From Epiperipatus broadwayi (Eukaryota; Onychophora; Udeonychophora; Euonychophora; Peripatidae): a stretch of 64,000 bases of DNA. Both the position numbers and the translations under genes were made by a program. The stretch lies in assembly GCA_028023455.1 (NCBI GenBank), contig JAQFVV010006197.1, positions 15,311,254 to 15,375,253 on the forward strand, in the 5' to 3' direction. The notes under the pieces are model-generated. The model saw nothing but the letters and a program-made list of their open reading frames with translations. It did no database searches and was not told the DNA's origin. Shown in pieces: positions 35,478 through 48,469 of the stretch; positions within the stretch are counted from its first letter, which is position 1, and every line of letters starts with the position of its first letter.

Positions 35478-35917
35478 ATATATATATATAAATGCAAATA
35501 CAGCTCATAATTTATTATAAGCTAAATAACTATTAACTTCATCTGTCAATAACCTTTATTTAAATATAAATATATTTAAAAGTATGCTATTACTATAATA
35601 AAACAATATTTTGCATTATCATTTGTTTATGTAATACAGTTCATTGCATAATACAAAATTTATTAATTTTCTTTTAAAATCCCAAAATAGAAGTTTTTAA
35701 AAATACACACAAACTTACTTTTTTTTTTTCATTGAGCTGCCTTTTGACACAGCTGCCCCACCTGAAATTAAATAGAAAAAAAAAAACTTTTTTAAATTAT
35801 TTAATAAGTATAAAATCAGAAATTGATTATCCCTAATTCTTATTTAATGTTAACTAAAATTGTAAAGACAGTATTATAAATTTATTAAACGCACATTGAT
35901 TATGTAAGTAATATTTA
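35478..35917. other. AT-rich spacer
   Basis: AT-rich sequence with T and A homopolymers near 35720 and 35777. Nothing recognised. Confidence 0.4.
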
Positions 35918-36152
35918 CTGAGGCTATAACCTCGATAATATGCATATAAAATGTGGACTTAATCAGTGAAGTATTGAATAGCTTCACGCTCGCAGATCTA
36001 ACAGCTTCAGCTTCACCTATTTAAATAGAAAGTAGGTTGAAGTAAAGAAGGGTTCCCCTCTTTTCTTCCATAGCGTAAGCTTGTGGTTAAAACACCTGTA
36101 GAGGTCCCTACTATCACATTTTATACGCATATTATCAAGGTTATAGCCTCAG
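35918..36152. mobile_element. W: 235 bp MITE with about 40 bp TIRs and TA duplication
   Basis: The ends are CTGAGGCTATAACC and GGTTATAGCCTCAG, and the inverted match extends about 40 bp inward (TATGCATATAAAATGTG against its complement). The flanking TA at 35916-35917 and 36153-36154 fits a mariner-type non-autonomous element. An inner hairpin around GAATAGCTTCACG and GCTTCAGCTTCACC adds structure. A related copy lies at 55474-55676. No coding potential. Confidence 0.75.
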
Positions 36153-38626
36153 TAAATAAAGACTATTGTTTTATTTAAATTCATTAATTATTTTTAAGAT
36201 GGAAAATATTTGGTCATTCAATTAAAACAATGAATAATTTGATTTTTTAAAAATGTAATTAAAAAAACAACAACAAACAACTAAAAAAAATTGTTTATAA
36301 AAGAAAATATTTATATGTGCATACAATTATGTTTTAAAAAATGTAGATATTTTATTACTTTATAAAATAGTCATATATATATTATAACCTAAGAAAATGA
36401 CCATTTATAACCTTTAAATACTCAGCCTTTGACGTGCCACTTTTCTCTCTATCTCGCACGCATACACGTAACCTTCAGAGTAGATGGCCTCGGATCGATG
36501 GTGATGGGACAACATATAATAAAATTAACAGGGCGCCAAATTGCAATTTTAATGGAAAATCTATTTATTTCTTTATTATCTATTAATAATTTATTTAATT
36601 ATCTACATTAATATCCCACGAATGGGCTAATAAAAGTTTTAACAAATAAACAGTAAGAGCGCGAAATTACTAATAATAATCATCTCATAATTTATTAGAT
36701 TTATTGGAGAGAAGAAAATCTCATCTCAACTCCACATTTTACACTAAATCTCTCCGCATACTCCCCATCCATCTAACATTAAAGCCACAATTAAAATTCA
36801 AGGAAATTTCAACTATTTCCATGCCCATCATCATCCTCATTTTCCATTACTTTACCATACTTTCATTCATAATACAATTTTGCAAATATTTGTAATTACT
36901 CATTATAAACTTCTTTCTTTATTTTCCGATTAATTTTGCAGTGCTAACTCCTCTCATCTCATATCAGGGCTTCAGAATAGCAAGGTATAAAAATTAACTC
37001 AGAGACGAATTATTAGTGATATATGAATACACTCCCAGGGATGGCAATGGTAGTCGAGCTTGGCTTAGTTTAACCTAACCAATGTCCACTTTCTATTTTT
37101 CCAAATAATTAAGATTAAACTTTAACTATAGATTTTGTTGGCAAAACACCATGAAGCTTTAAGAATTTAGAAATTTTAACTAGTAAATTTACCTGGGAAG
37201 GTATTCGAATACTGCGGATGGAGAAGGGATTTTATGTCCACCCACTGTACTCTATATCACACAACAATCCTATTGCATACTATAAACTTTAAATTTTATG
37301 TTCCTAAATTAGTTTACTTGTATTCCACACATTCATTTGAGTTCGCAGTGTTAAAATAACGTTCTCATCTATCAAATCTGGTAATAAAACATTTTAAAAT
37401 AATCTCTTAAGTAATTTACCATAGTGTGGTGTATGATAAGGATTTCCAGAATTTATTGGACCCACAAAACATTGAGACACAGACAAGATTTTTATTTAAA
37501 AAAATGACAATATTTTATTAACAATAATCAACTAAAATGTATTTACATTATCTATATGGTTTCCCCCTAGCTTTCCCCATTTCTTCAACCATAAAAGAAA
37601 CTAATACTAAACATCAGATATGAATAAATTGTTCATAGGATAAAATATTAAATTATTAATAAGCTGGGGTTTACAGCTGCTATGGAATGACTTTTATTCT
37701 GCGAACAGATGACTATACAATCCTAACTTTAAATAATTCACATAACATTTTAATCTAATAACACTTACTATTAACTTTCTAAATATACTTTTAAACTCTA
37801 ACATTATTTACTACACGGTTGCTAACATTGGTCATGAAAAATATTCTTCATGAAAGAATGAACTTATAATTTATGCCTTAATTAAATCACATAATATGCC
37901 TTGGTAACTTATTTTAAATTTTAAATATTTTACAGCATCATATTCTCACCTACACACATATAAATTATCTACCAATGTTCCTACAGGAGTAGCATTTTAG
38001 TTTGCTTACCATTCCAGCGTAGATTGAATCTGGCTGTGAACTGGAACTTTGATGCATATGACTTATTATCAAATAAACATGTTTTACTTTTCAAATTCAA
38101 GACTCAACTTTATAATTATTCTTGGCTCTCAACTAGCTATGTAAAGTTAAATCAGACACAATGCATCAGTACCATAGATCGCACTTTCGCATCCACCTTC
38201 ACAAAGAAACAGCAAATTGATTCTATGACCCTGATAACACTGTTAATAACTTATACTCTTACTATTCTCTAAATAATATACACCCGTAACAAGAGAAATA
38301 GCACCTTTTCATTAGGGCTGAAAATGCTAGGACTAGTCACTAGGCATACAAATATGGATGGGCTTGCACAAGATGCTATGGCTATCAATAAAGAAATCAT
38401 CTTATCGTGTAATTAAACATAAAGTGGGAAATTCATCCACAACTTTTAACTATTTCTAAAATTTTACTGACCATTTGGTAAGCAAGCTATGCTTCAGCTT
38501 CACTGGTTAGGTGGTGATCATTTAACCGAACTCAAGCAAACAAAGGTCCTTCACCAATCCACACCCATACATATGAAAATTTAAACCTACTCTCCACACG
38601 AAATATTGCAGACGCTTGAGCCAACC
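36153..38626. other. AT-rich region without recognised features
   Basis: No protein family, repeat array or element end could be supported in this stretch on either strand. Open frames here are short and have no recognisable content. Confidence 0.4.
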
Positions 38627-39656
38627 ATTTTATAAGCTTAAATGTGCTTACATTTAAAATTACTTTCTATTTTAACAACAAGAAATAAGAGCTGCACATC
38701 ATTTGTCAAATCATTTTCTCTCACCCCCCTGGGACAAGTCTATCTCATTTTAACACAACATACATTCAAAGAGAAATCATATAAGTTTTATTAGTATTAA
38801 AATAATAACCCGTTCTTTTATAAAACACTTTGTACCATAAATATTTTCATTCATATTCCACATTCATACAATTAGGGCAAAGCAATAAATTTGTAGCCAA
38901 AGAAGGCATATTTAAATTACTATATTAATTCAAACTTAGAATAAATATTGGTTAACTTTAAACTCGGGCACAAGAGTAACTGGTATTCTAACGCATCAGA
39001 TAATATAGCTTTAAAAAAAGTATATAAAATAACAATGAATAAAATAAAGTACACACATAAAACTATAAGGGATGTTTTGCAACTGCAGGGATGCAAAAGG
39101 ACTTTGGAGAACTGTATCGATCAGAGACTGTATAAGTATTATTCTTTTATTCATTGTTATTTTATATACTTTTTTTAAAGCTATATTATCTGATGCATTA
39201 GAATATTAGTTACTCTTGTGCCCGAGTTTAAAGTTAACCAATATTTATTCTAAGTTTGAATTAATATAGTAATTTAAATATGCCTTCTTTGGCTACAAAT
39301 TTATTGTTTTGCCCTAATTATATGAATGTGGAATAGGAATGAAAATATTTATGGTACAAAATGTTTTATAAAAGAACAGGTTATTATTTTAATACTAATA
39401 AAACATATGATTTCTTTTTGAATGTATGTTGTATTAGAATGAGATAGACTTGTCCCAGAGAGGTGAGAGAAAATGATTTGACAAATGATGTGCAGCTCTT
39501 ATTTCTTGTTGTTAAAATAGAAAGTAATTTTAAATGTATGCACATTTAAACTTATAAAATAATATTTATACAGTCTCTGATCGATACAGTTCTAAAGTCC
39601 TTTTGCATCCCTGCAGTTGCAAAACATCCCTTATAGTTTTGTGTGTGCACTTTATT
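38627..39656. repeat. A-B-A'-B' structure: two interlocked inverted repeats
   Basis: Block A (38627-39044, 418 bp) is inverted as A' (39145-39560). Block B (39045-39144, about 100 bp, with CTGCAGGGATGCAAAAGG and TGTATCGATCAGAGACTG) is inverted as B' (39561-39656). The order is therefore A-B-A'-B', not the A-B-B'-A' of a simple palindrome. The arms agree closely, with scattered single changes such as CCCCCCTGGG against CCCAGAGAGG. A transcript across it could fold into a duplex of about 415 bp with a 100 base loop. No coding capacity is recognised; an open frame at 38948-39178 simply crosses A, B and A'. Confidence 0.85.
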
Positions 39657-41613
39657 CGAATACTTAATCCATGGAAATTTTAATAAATTATTTCACCCAG
39701 TAATCCGTACGGTTGAGCTATTTAGGTTCAAAGTTTTATCAATATAACACTCTTTTAAATACCAGAAATAATAATCCAGAGGGTATTTATTTTACAGATT
39801 CACATTATTTTCACATTATTAGACATAAATAGACTGTTATAATTCAATGAAGTAATAATTTTCAAATAGCATTTTAATTCCTTTATGCAGTTCAAGTTTC
39901 CTTAACTGAGATTTTATTCAATATTATAATGGAATACATAATCAGCTTTCTCTTAATTTTTCTTTCCGGACAAATAAGTCGGTTCACTATAGCTTAGGCT
40001 GGTGAAGTCCAATAATTTATGTATATTTTTACAAGAATTGTGGCACCATATTCCTTAATTTTTTTCATAGGTGGGTAGCATATCAATTTGATTAATAATA
40101 TATTTTCTTCCAGGTATTAATCATTTATTTTTTATTGATAACTCATTTTTTCAAGTTCTTCGATGATCCAGACAATATTTTGGAGAGATTTAACATATAC
40201 AACATTTGCATTATAATTCAGTTCCACATTTTTCTTTGATGCTGACTATTTTCTTTTTAAATTTTCTATAGCACAAATAGTTATATCCATTCATCCTTAA
40301 AAGTGAAGATTTGAAATAAAAATTCATAAAACTTATTGTTTCCTTAATTTTCTCAGAGTAAAATTTTAGCTGTGGTCAACATTGCATTACTCTCCGATTG
40401 TTTAAGGTGATTAAGATCATATAGGAAATCATGCTGATGATCAACTTCAGGGAAAAGCAACACATGCCTGATGGAAAGTTTACTCACTACTCATATTTTA
40501 CAACAATATAAATTTTTAACTAAATTTTTCATTCAGAAATTGAGCCAGGACTATAAAAATTTAATTTTTACTATTTGAAAGTGATAATTTAAACCTGAAC
40601 AGAGTTCTCCCTAGACACAAAAAATGATGATCAAGTCCCTGCTTAAAGATGGCTGAGTTTTTATATCCTGCTACATCCCCCCCTCAATTTCCGAGTGACA
40701 CTTCTTGTCAATTAAATTATATCCAATTTTTAATTGTTTGTGATTGTTTTATAAATTATCTATTCAAATTTTTACAGACATCATGTGGTTTTGTTGAATT
40801 TTCCCGCTCGTGAACAACCCTTTGAGAGAATAAAAAATGAGTTTTTGCTACATAAAAAAAAATATATAGCAGACCAACTTTGAACTCAAGATTTTGAATG
40901 AGAATCGCCTGCTATGGATATGAAATTAAAACAAAGTAATAATCCTCTCAATAAGCTTTTCACCGATACCACATACGACCCCTAATGATTACTGATTATT
41001 TTTATAATTAAAATTTTCTAATACATTTTACACATATACCTTTACACACAAATATAACTCTGCTTGAATAGATTTTTTAATACTTTTATTTATTCTTGAT
41101 TTCTTATACAATTTTCCTTCAATAAATATTTTATAGTGAAAATTTACTTCTCCCCAAAACATTTTCATCAGACACTTTCTTATTAAATAGACAAGACATT
41201 TATTTTATAAATATCTACCCCCCCCTTTCAGATTCCTTTACAATATTAATAACAATTTTTAAAATATTGACCCATTTTGAATCTTTAAATCTTTATTAAA
41301 TTGACATTATAAATAAAACAATTCCTGTTTTAAGCATTTACGAATGAATTTTGCCAGTGTATCAATTAATTTACGAAAATCAATTCCAACTTTTATTCTG
41401 TTTTAAAATTAGCACACTCTAAATAACTTTTATATCACAATTAATGCATTTTATGAGAAAAATTTTGATATATACTGTTATTAATAAAACCAGCTTAAAA
41501 CTAATGAAGCTTTGATCAAAACCAAAGGCTACAATATATATATATCTACAATAAAAGAATAACATTATAGTTTTAAAAAAATCTCAACAATTGAATAATT
41601 TTCATATCATATA
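39657..41613. other. AT-rich region without recognised features
   Basis: Nothing identified on either strand. A (TA)n tract at about 41537 precedes E8. Confidence 0.4.
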
Positions 41614-44600
41614 TATAACGGTCGGGGATCAAGGTGAAAATAACCAGTCTTACCGCATCTGCCGACAGAGCGCCACTAGGCTACTTTGAACCTAGAAAAT
41701 TTATAGTCGACAGATACGCGCTGTTAAGACCGCGACCGCCAGCCCTTGCCACTAGCTCATGCAGTAGCAGAGTTTTAAACATTTATTATCTTTATTTCTT
41801 TTAATAAACAATAATAATAAAAAAAGCAATCACTGAATATTAATACTACAAAAAAGATTTTATTTACGTATATAATTAATAACACACAAACTTAAAAAAA
41901 ATTAATTTTTATAACCCAAGAAGAAATTTATGTTTTATTCTGTTCCATTATTATTTTATTTGTTTTTAACCTTAATTTTAGAATGTTGAGTATAGATGAG
42001 CTACCCAGACCATGCACCTAAAAGACCTTCAAACAATTGATTCCGGGCTAAAAATCCGCAGCCACACCAATGCTCGCTTCCAGATATATATCAGCAACCA
42101 ATGCAATATGAACATGTTAGTAGAACTCACGCGACAGGAATGTGCATCTGAACAACATATTATTCGAGAAAAAAAAAAGAGCTTCAACCAGTATAGGAAT
42201 GTGCTTCTATCTGGCGAAGGAATGATGTATGTAATAATAAGAGAAAAACGCTGCGTATGGATGAGAGAGCGGTCGGTCTTATCTTGCCAACTTATCTTCT
42301 CAATCCATAGAACTGGAATGGGTCAATGGCGCAGGTAATACCTCTGCGTCCATTTCAACGATATGACTACCTCTCTTTGGGGTCATGCATTCAGTTGGAC
42401 TCGTAGCCCTAGGTGCTAACACTTCACATTACATTGATATAAACGTCTATATATCTCTCCACCAGCACTGACACAACTACAAAACAAATAGTCCGAAATC
42501 AAAGCCTCTTTAAACTAACATATATTTAAACTAGTCTAGCAGCCATCTACACTCAACTAACATTTAAATCATTTTATTAATTTAATTCAAAACAAAAAAT
42601 CTTTAATTAAGGTTTTAAAATTATTTTTAAGATAACATTTATATTTTAACTTTTTTTACTACAACTACTATTTTTAACATTTAATAATGCACAAATAACG
42701 ATGTGTTTTCTATCTTTAAATTTAAGTTTGCAATTGCAAACTCCTACCCTATTACAAACAGATCTTTTTAGCATGACTAAACAAAAATAAAATACAATAC
42801 ATTTTGAAGAGATTACGTTTTAACTTTAGATCAGAGTTTTAAAATTGCAAAGTTTATAAAAGATACAGAAAGTTCAGGTTTATTCAGGAAAGAAAGTTTA
42901 TAGTTCATTTTTTTAGACACAAATAAAATCCGAAAGATTTTAAGCTTAAGAGAGTTTATATTTAAGTTGATCATTTATAAATTTATACCTCTTTTTTGTC
43001 CTGTGCTTATTCCTTCGTGACAAAGATCTAATTTACACAAGGGCCCTTTTCTTGCGGACGATGACGATTTATGAAGCCGCATTTACGAGGTTTTCTGAAG
43101 ACGGTACCAGTGGTTTGATCCTGGGATCCGTAGAGATGAAAGCTGCCTTCGGCCGGCCGCACCGAAGGAAGCACGATGAAGCTAATTACATTTTTTTTTT
43201 TTTGGTGATGGCAATGACTTTTAAAATTATTTTTCCTGGTGAAAGAATTTAAATTTTTAATTTCTCTAATCTCCAACTAATTAATTATTGTTTTGGATTT
43301 CTTTTTATAGTCCTCAGGTACCTTATCTCTGGAATGCATGATTCATCAAACATATTTCAAGTCTTTATTCCATTGGTTTATTTGGTTTGTGTCCGAGGTA
43401 ACATTTTGGGTTTTCCACTGAGGTCTGTGTCTATCTCTGGGTGGGAATTCTTATCTATTTCATAATCATTTCTTTAATTGTGACTTTGCCTTAAGGATCT
43501 GTTTGTAATTTTTTTTTTATAATTAAAAAAAATCTTTGCTATTATTAAAATCAAAAGGTTTTTTATTATATATTTTATTTAAAGATTAGAATCTTTGCTT
43601 CGATTCTATAATTTTTTTTTTTTTTTAAAGCTTATTTAATATTTCAATCAATCTTAACATATTAATAAATTAATAATTCATTATTTGTGCATTTTGACAG
43701 TTTGTTTTTAATTCTGTATTAGATAAAAAAAGTTACTATTAAATTTGAATGTAATGCATATTTGAATGTAATGCATATATATATTGAACCGTTTTCGAAT
43801 GTGTGTTTTCGAAACACCGGTCTCTTAGGCAGAGAAGAACATACTCGGAGTATGTATGCCCAAACGATAGCTATAAAATATATAACTAGCGTTACATTTC
43901 CAGGACATAACTTCTTCTCAGCTGTTGAGTTCAACACCAAGTTCAAAGCACCTTTTTTTGTTTGTGTATAAACACGGGCGCCAGCTATCTATTCAAGGAT
44001 GAATAAATAACGCACTTTGAGCAATGGCCACTAACCCAACGCCTAAATCCACGACTAGCTCAGCTGTTTGTAATCACTAATAGATTATACATAATTAGTG
44101 GTTAAAGACTTGATAAAGAATTGTAAAAAAAGAATTTATAAAAAGAATTGACCGACAAATAAAGTTTAATTTTAAAGATAATTTATTAACTAACATTTAT
44201 TTACTAAATTTAAACATTCTAATAAAACACACGCATATTTTAAATTAACATTTCTAAATAGTTTAAATATTCCTATGGATTTAATAACAGAACACTCTAA
44301 TTTAACTAATAAATATTGATATAATGATCACGCACATATTAACTCATGCACACACATAATAATGATAATAAAGGACTACATAGCATTTGAAATTTAATCA
44401 CACACATCAATAGTTCATTTATGTATGATATCGAGTTCATATAATTAGACTCTTGGAGGATTTGCACGAATTAATGAAATGCAATGGCTATTACAGTATA
44501 GAACAAAATAAGCAAATGTTTTACCTAGGCTTTTTTTGAATGTTGACGTAGAATTTTGTTCTTTGGAGGCTGCTTTCGGTGAGGATATTTCCATTATAAA

Positions 44601-45382
44601 TGCTTACCAGCCGGCTGGGACGTTTCCTTGCTGAGTTTCCTGATTTTCACGATTATTGCTATCGGAGACAAATAGATACTGACGGAGATTTTCTAAGATG
44701 TTAAGCTGACATTATTTCACGGGCAGATCTGCTGTTTTCTCGGACATCTGGGCTGGAGGTGAACGTGCGTTCCAAAATATTCTCAGCACTGCATTTTGTT
44801 TCTTAACTGACTCAATTAATTTCCGAACTGCACTCTCTCAATAACTTTGTGAACTGATTCACTGTCCGATAAAAAAGTCTATTTATACCTGCACCTTGTT
44901 GTCTTTCTAATATCTCCGGCAAAGATCTGTTATCAAATTCCAATGATAATCATTTGATAAACATGTTTTGGAAGATTGCTTAATTAGTAATAGCCATGCA
45001 GAGATGTTGTTTTATATTTTAATTAATAACCATTGCCGTGTTTTTAATAATAATCTTCTTTAACTTTATAATAACATTTATTCTATTGTTGACAATCGCA
45101 CATATATACGGTCATATATTTTTAATACAATTTACTATTTAGTTTTAACATTATTTTTTCTTTAATTAAACTTGAATGAAAAGAGATTTGTATATTTATA
45201 TTTTTACGAATACTAATAAAAACTATTTAATTCCTATCTTTTTCTAAAACAAACTGAATAAACTCTTCAACATTTAATTTTATGTTTTTCTTTTCCGAAA
45301 GATTACTTTAATAATAATTTTAGATAAAAATTATATGTGCCTATATCAATATAGGTACAATATATATATATATCCCGTTACA
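41614..45382 (-). mobile_element. E8: minus-strand relative of E4, carrying E7
   Basis: The left end TATAACGGTC and right end CCCGTTACA are flanked by TATA at 41610-41613 and 45383-45386. Removing E7 with its ATAT leaves about 2.19 kb, close to E4 (about 2.06 kb). The 41614-41760 segment is the complement of 16369-16510 in outline, with the same A-box-like and B-box-like boxes. The other end also corresponds: text near 43700-43784 resembles the complement of 12045-12110. Two open frames (42012-42338 plus strand and 43028-43276 minus strand) have no recognisable content. Confidence 0.65.
43785..45359 (+). mobile_element. E7: 1.58 kb relative of E6, nested in E8
   Basis: The left end is TGAACCGTTTTCG and the right end CAATATAGGTACA; flanks are ATAT at 43781-43784 and 45360-45363. 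A perfect hairpin CCTATAT-CA-ATATAGG sits at 45340-45355, directly before the last bases. It is the inverted counterpart of E6, which is 8.3 kb away. The less AT-rich core is at 44440-44780. It inserted into the TA-rich end of E8 and is therefore younger than E8. Confidence 0.7.
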
Positions 45383-45386
45383 TATA

Positions 45387-47684
45387 CCATATTTAGTTTT
45401 TAATGCACTTTTATCTTAATAATGAAGGCTGTAAACTATAAATTAATTTGGAGATGTAAATATAATAGCACTTCCATCTAGTATCCATTGATTATGGCTC
45501 TGAAGTAGAGCTAAAAGAACTTTCGAAAAGAAAATTTTTGATGTAAGTAGAGAATATAACAAGTAATTTAAGAATCTATATCATCATGTTAAGATAGGTT
45601 CAAAATATATAAATCAAAATTTTCAAATAAACATGTTGCTCCTATAATATATCAAAATTTTGTTCAAAGAAAAAACTAAATAAGATATGTTACTTATTGT
45701 TAAACATTTGTAGATTACATTACTTGAAATCCTAATAGCATAAAATCAAAATATTTATAGTCTTTTTTGTTGTTGTTCTTTTGTTCTGCTGTTATTTATT
45801 GTTTGTTTTCTATAATACTGATTATGAATCATCTCTAAAGATTATATGCTTTTATTTTATGCATGAAGTCAAATCAATGACCAAAAATCTTTCATCATTG
45901 ATTCATTGATGCTTTTTAATTATATCAACACTTTATTACACTATTCTAGTATTTTTATTCAAATGTACTTTCATATCTATATAAAAATTAATGATATTTG
46001 CAATTAAAATTGGAGGTTAGCTAATACAAATCGAGACTTAAATTAAAAGAAAAAGGAAAAAGGACTAGAATTAGAATGTCTTTATTAAAATCAATAAGTG
46101 GTGTCATATTGCTTGCAATTATCCTAGTGTACTCATAAAAGAAGTTTAATATTATGATAAACATCTTATATGTATGTGAATATTTTAATTTTAAAATGAT
46201 TTTTAATAATACAACCATGACAAAAAATTAGTGAACGCAAAATGTAAAATGATTAAAAAAAATAAAAACAATAATTCATTTTATTTACTCAAAAAGCTAT
46301 CTACTATAACTTTGAGTAATCAACAGAAACTAGATGGTAGTGTTATATTAAAACCCAGAAACTGTTTTTTGCTATAGGTTTTCTTCAATCAGAAACACTG
46401 AAAAAGGCCAACAACCAAAAATCAGTTTCAGGATTTAAATATAATATTATCCTCAAATGTACATTGCTTAATTAGGCTTAAGACTAGATGGAGTATGGCA
46501 TGGAATAAATAACGAGTTAGTACTTCTAATTCTGATGTCAAAAGTAAGTAGAGAAAATCATTTGATACCCGATTTAGTTTCAATAAATTAAACAGAGAAA
46601 TGAAAAAAATATTTCAACAGTGAAATTTTATTTAGATAGAAAATCTGGCAAATATTTAATTATATTATTCCAAAAAATATCAAACAAGGATATGTAATTA
46701 CTTAAAAAAAAAGGTTAAGATAATCAAGTTATTATTTATTAAATAAAAACAAAACTAGATTATATATGCCAGAATGTACTACAACTCTGAAAACAGATAC
46801 AGATCTATGTAATGAATAAAAATAAAATTACTACAGTAAAATATTAAAAAAGCATACTTTATATCTGCAAAGGTTATTAGGGTAAACAAGTTAATTCATA
46901 AATAATGATCCATCAGTGACAAAGCATGACTTTTTTTAGGAACGGAAGCATACTACATAATCTTTTTTATATAATGATTTTATTTTACTTGCCACAATAA
47001 TTTTTACATAATAGCTAATATATACATATTACATATGTCTAGAAAAATCTGGAACTCTTATCGATACTTTTATTTTCTAAATGCTTTTAACATTCCTAAG
47101 TTTTAACTTTAACATTGTTTGAAATTCCTATAATCAACGAATCATGCGATGTTCAAGCTCATTATTTGCCTTATATAAAAACAGATCAATTGTTCGTAAA
47201 AAAAATTGAAAGTTAACAGAAATTTCATACAAAAAATAACGATTTTGAATTGTTCATTCTTCTTTTTTAAGTTTGGCAAATAGTTTAGAGATTTTTTTTT
47301 TTTGACAAATTAGTTTATATACACTAATGTATTTATTGTTTTTACTACACTATTGTATGTGCAATTTGTTAGTTTGATTTTGTAAGGTTGAATATGTGCA
47401 TATTTTAGTGAATTTTTTAAATTGAATTTTAGTTAAAGCTTTTGAACTTTTTTGTGAATTTTTCTATGAAAGCACGCATTCCGTTCAATACATGAAGCCC
47501 TTCGTCCCTGACATCCATATACATACCTACATGTGAGGCAAAGATAATACTACTAATATAAATATATATACATAAGTATTTATATTTGGTATCATAACAA
47601 GTACAGTAATCTAAAATAAACAAATTGGCAATATTTATATAAATACTAGAATAATTTTTACTTTTGAATTCATATTATACATTC
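45387..47684. other. AT-rich region without recognised features
   Basis: AT-rich on both strands with no supportable coding frame or repeat array. Confidence 0.4.
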
Positions 47685-47759
47685 TTGAAATGTTGTGATA
47701 AATCAGGCATGAAGAAGAGACATCCATTTAATAGTATTGTCATGTTCTGGAGGGCAGGT

Positions 47760-48437
47760 ATTTAATGTAGAATAAAATTTCTTAAGTGCTTTAAATAAAA
47801 TGTTACACTTGTATCCTGCATTGACCAAATTTTTGATGTATATTTCAATATTATTATTTCAATCAACTTCATACTTGGATAACATTTGATTTCTATGGAG
47901 AAAACATTTAAAGCCAGCCAGCTTAAACGAGATGAGATTGTGCAACTGAGAATGTACTGCTCCACAAATGATGAAAGGTTTGATCATTTTATACTTTATC
48001 TCACCGAGGGATCTTTGAATGTAAAGGTCTTGCTCTCTATATAATCCATACTAAAGATGAACTCTGCATTAAATTATTCAGCATATTAAACTACTAAACA
48101 TTCAGCATCTTATTAATATTATCTTCCAATGCCCAAATTACCACATCATCTACATAGCACATATAAAATGAATTATTCACTGTGGAAATATATTTGAGGA
48201 TAATTGTTTTCTCATATTTAAGTAATGTTATACTACAGAGTATACCGCTTATTGGCGACCCAATAGGCCATCTGTGCTCCATCCTGTAAAATTTATTATT
48301 AGATAGCACAGTAATGTTAAATGAACCCACCTCAGGGCATCAATAATGAACTCGGTGTTACTCTGATTAAAGCGTGAATTTTTTAATACTTTGCAATTAT
48401 ATCTATAAAACATTGATGTGAGATAGAGCCATATAGT
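47760..48437 (-). pseudogene. Penelope-like RT, left arm of copy 1
   Basis: Reading leftwards from 48437, the frame gives LSNNKFYRMEHRWPIGSPIS (48310-48250), the Penelope version of the motif before the catalytic box, then SFYMCYVDDVVIWALEDN (48180-48127) with the catalytic YVDDV. It then goes through a broken linker to a stretch near 47965-47870 with SIEIKCYPSMKLIEIIILK and an N-terminal Trp-rich part. This is the C-terminal half of a reverse transcriptase; the N-terminal half is absent, because the arm begins at the dimer centre. Confidence 0.7.
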
Positions 48438-48469
48438 TAAATTATATAATACAGTTTGTGTATGTGTAC

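Noticed and set aside
38948-39178. 76-codon open frame across the A-B-A' structure
   Set aside because: It crosses from one arm through the loop into the inverted arm, so it is a by-product of the palindrome and not a gene.
42012-42338. 108-codon plus-strand open frame in E8
   Set aside because: No recognisable motif, low-complexity Lys/Arg tract in the middle, and located inside a repeat element; treated as chance.
43028-43276. 82-codon minus-strand frame with Arg/Pro-rich content
   Set aside because: No family resemblance, and inside E8; the G/C-rich 43130-43170 segment explains the open frame.
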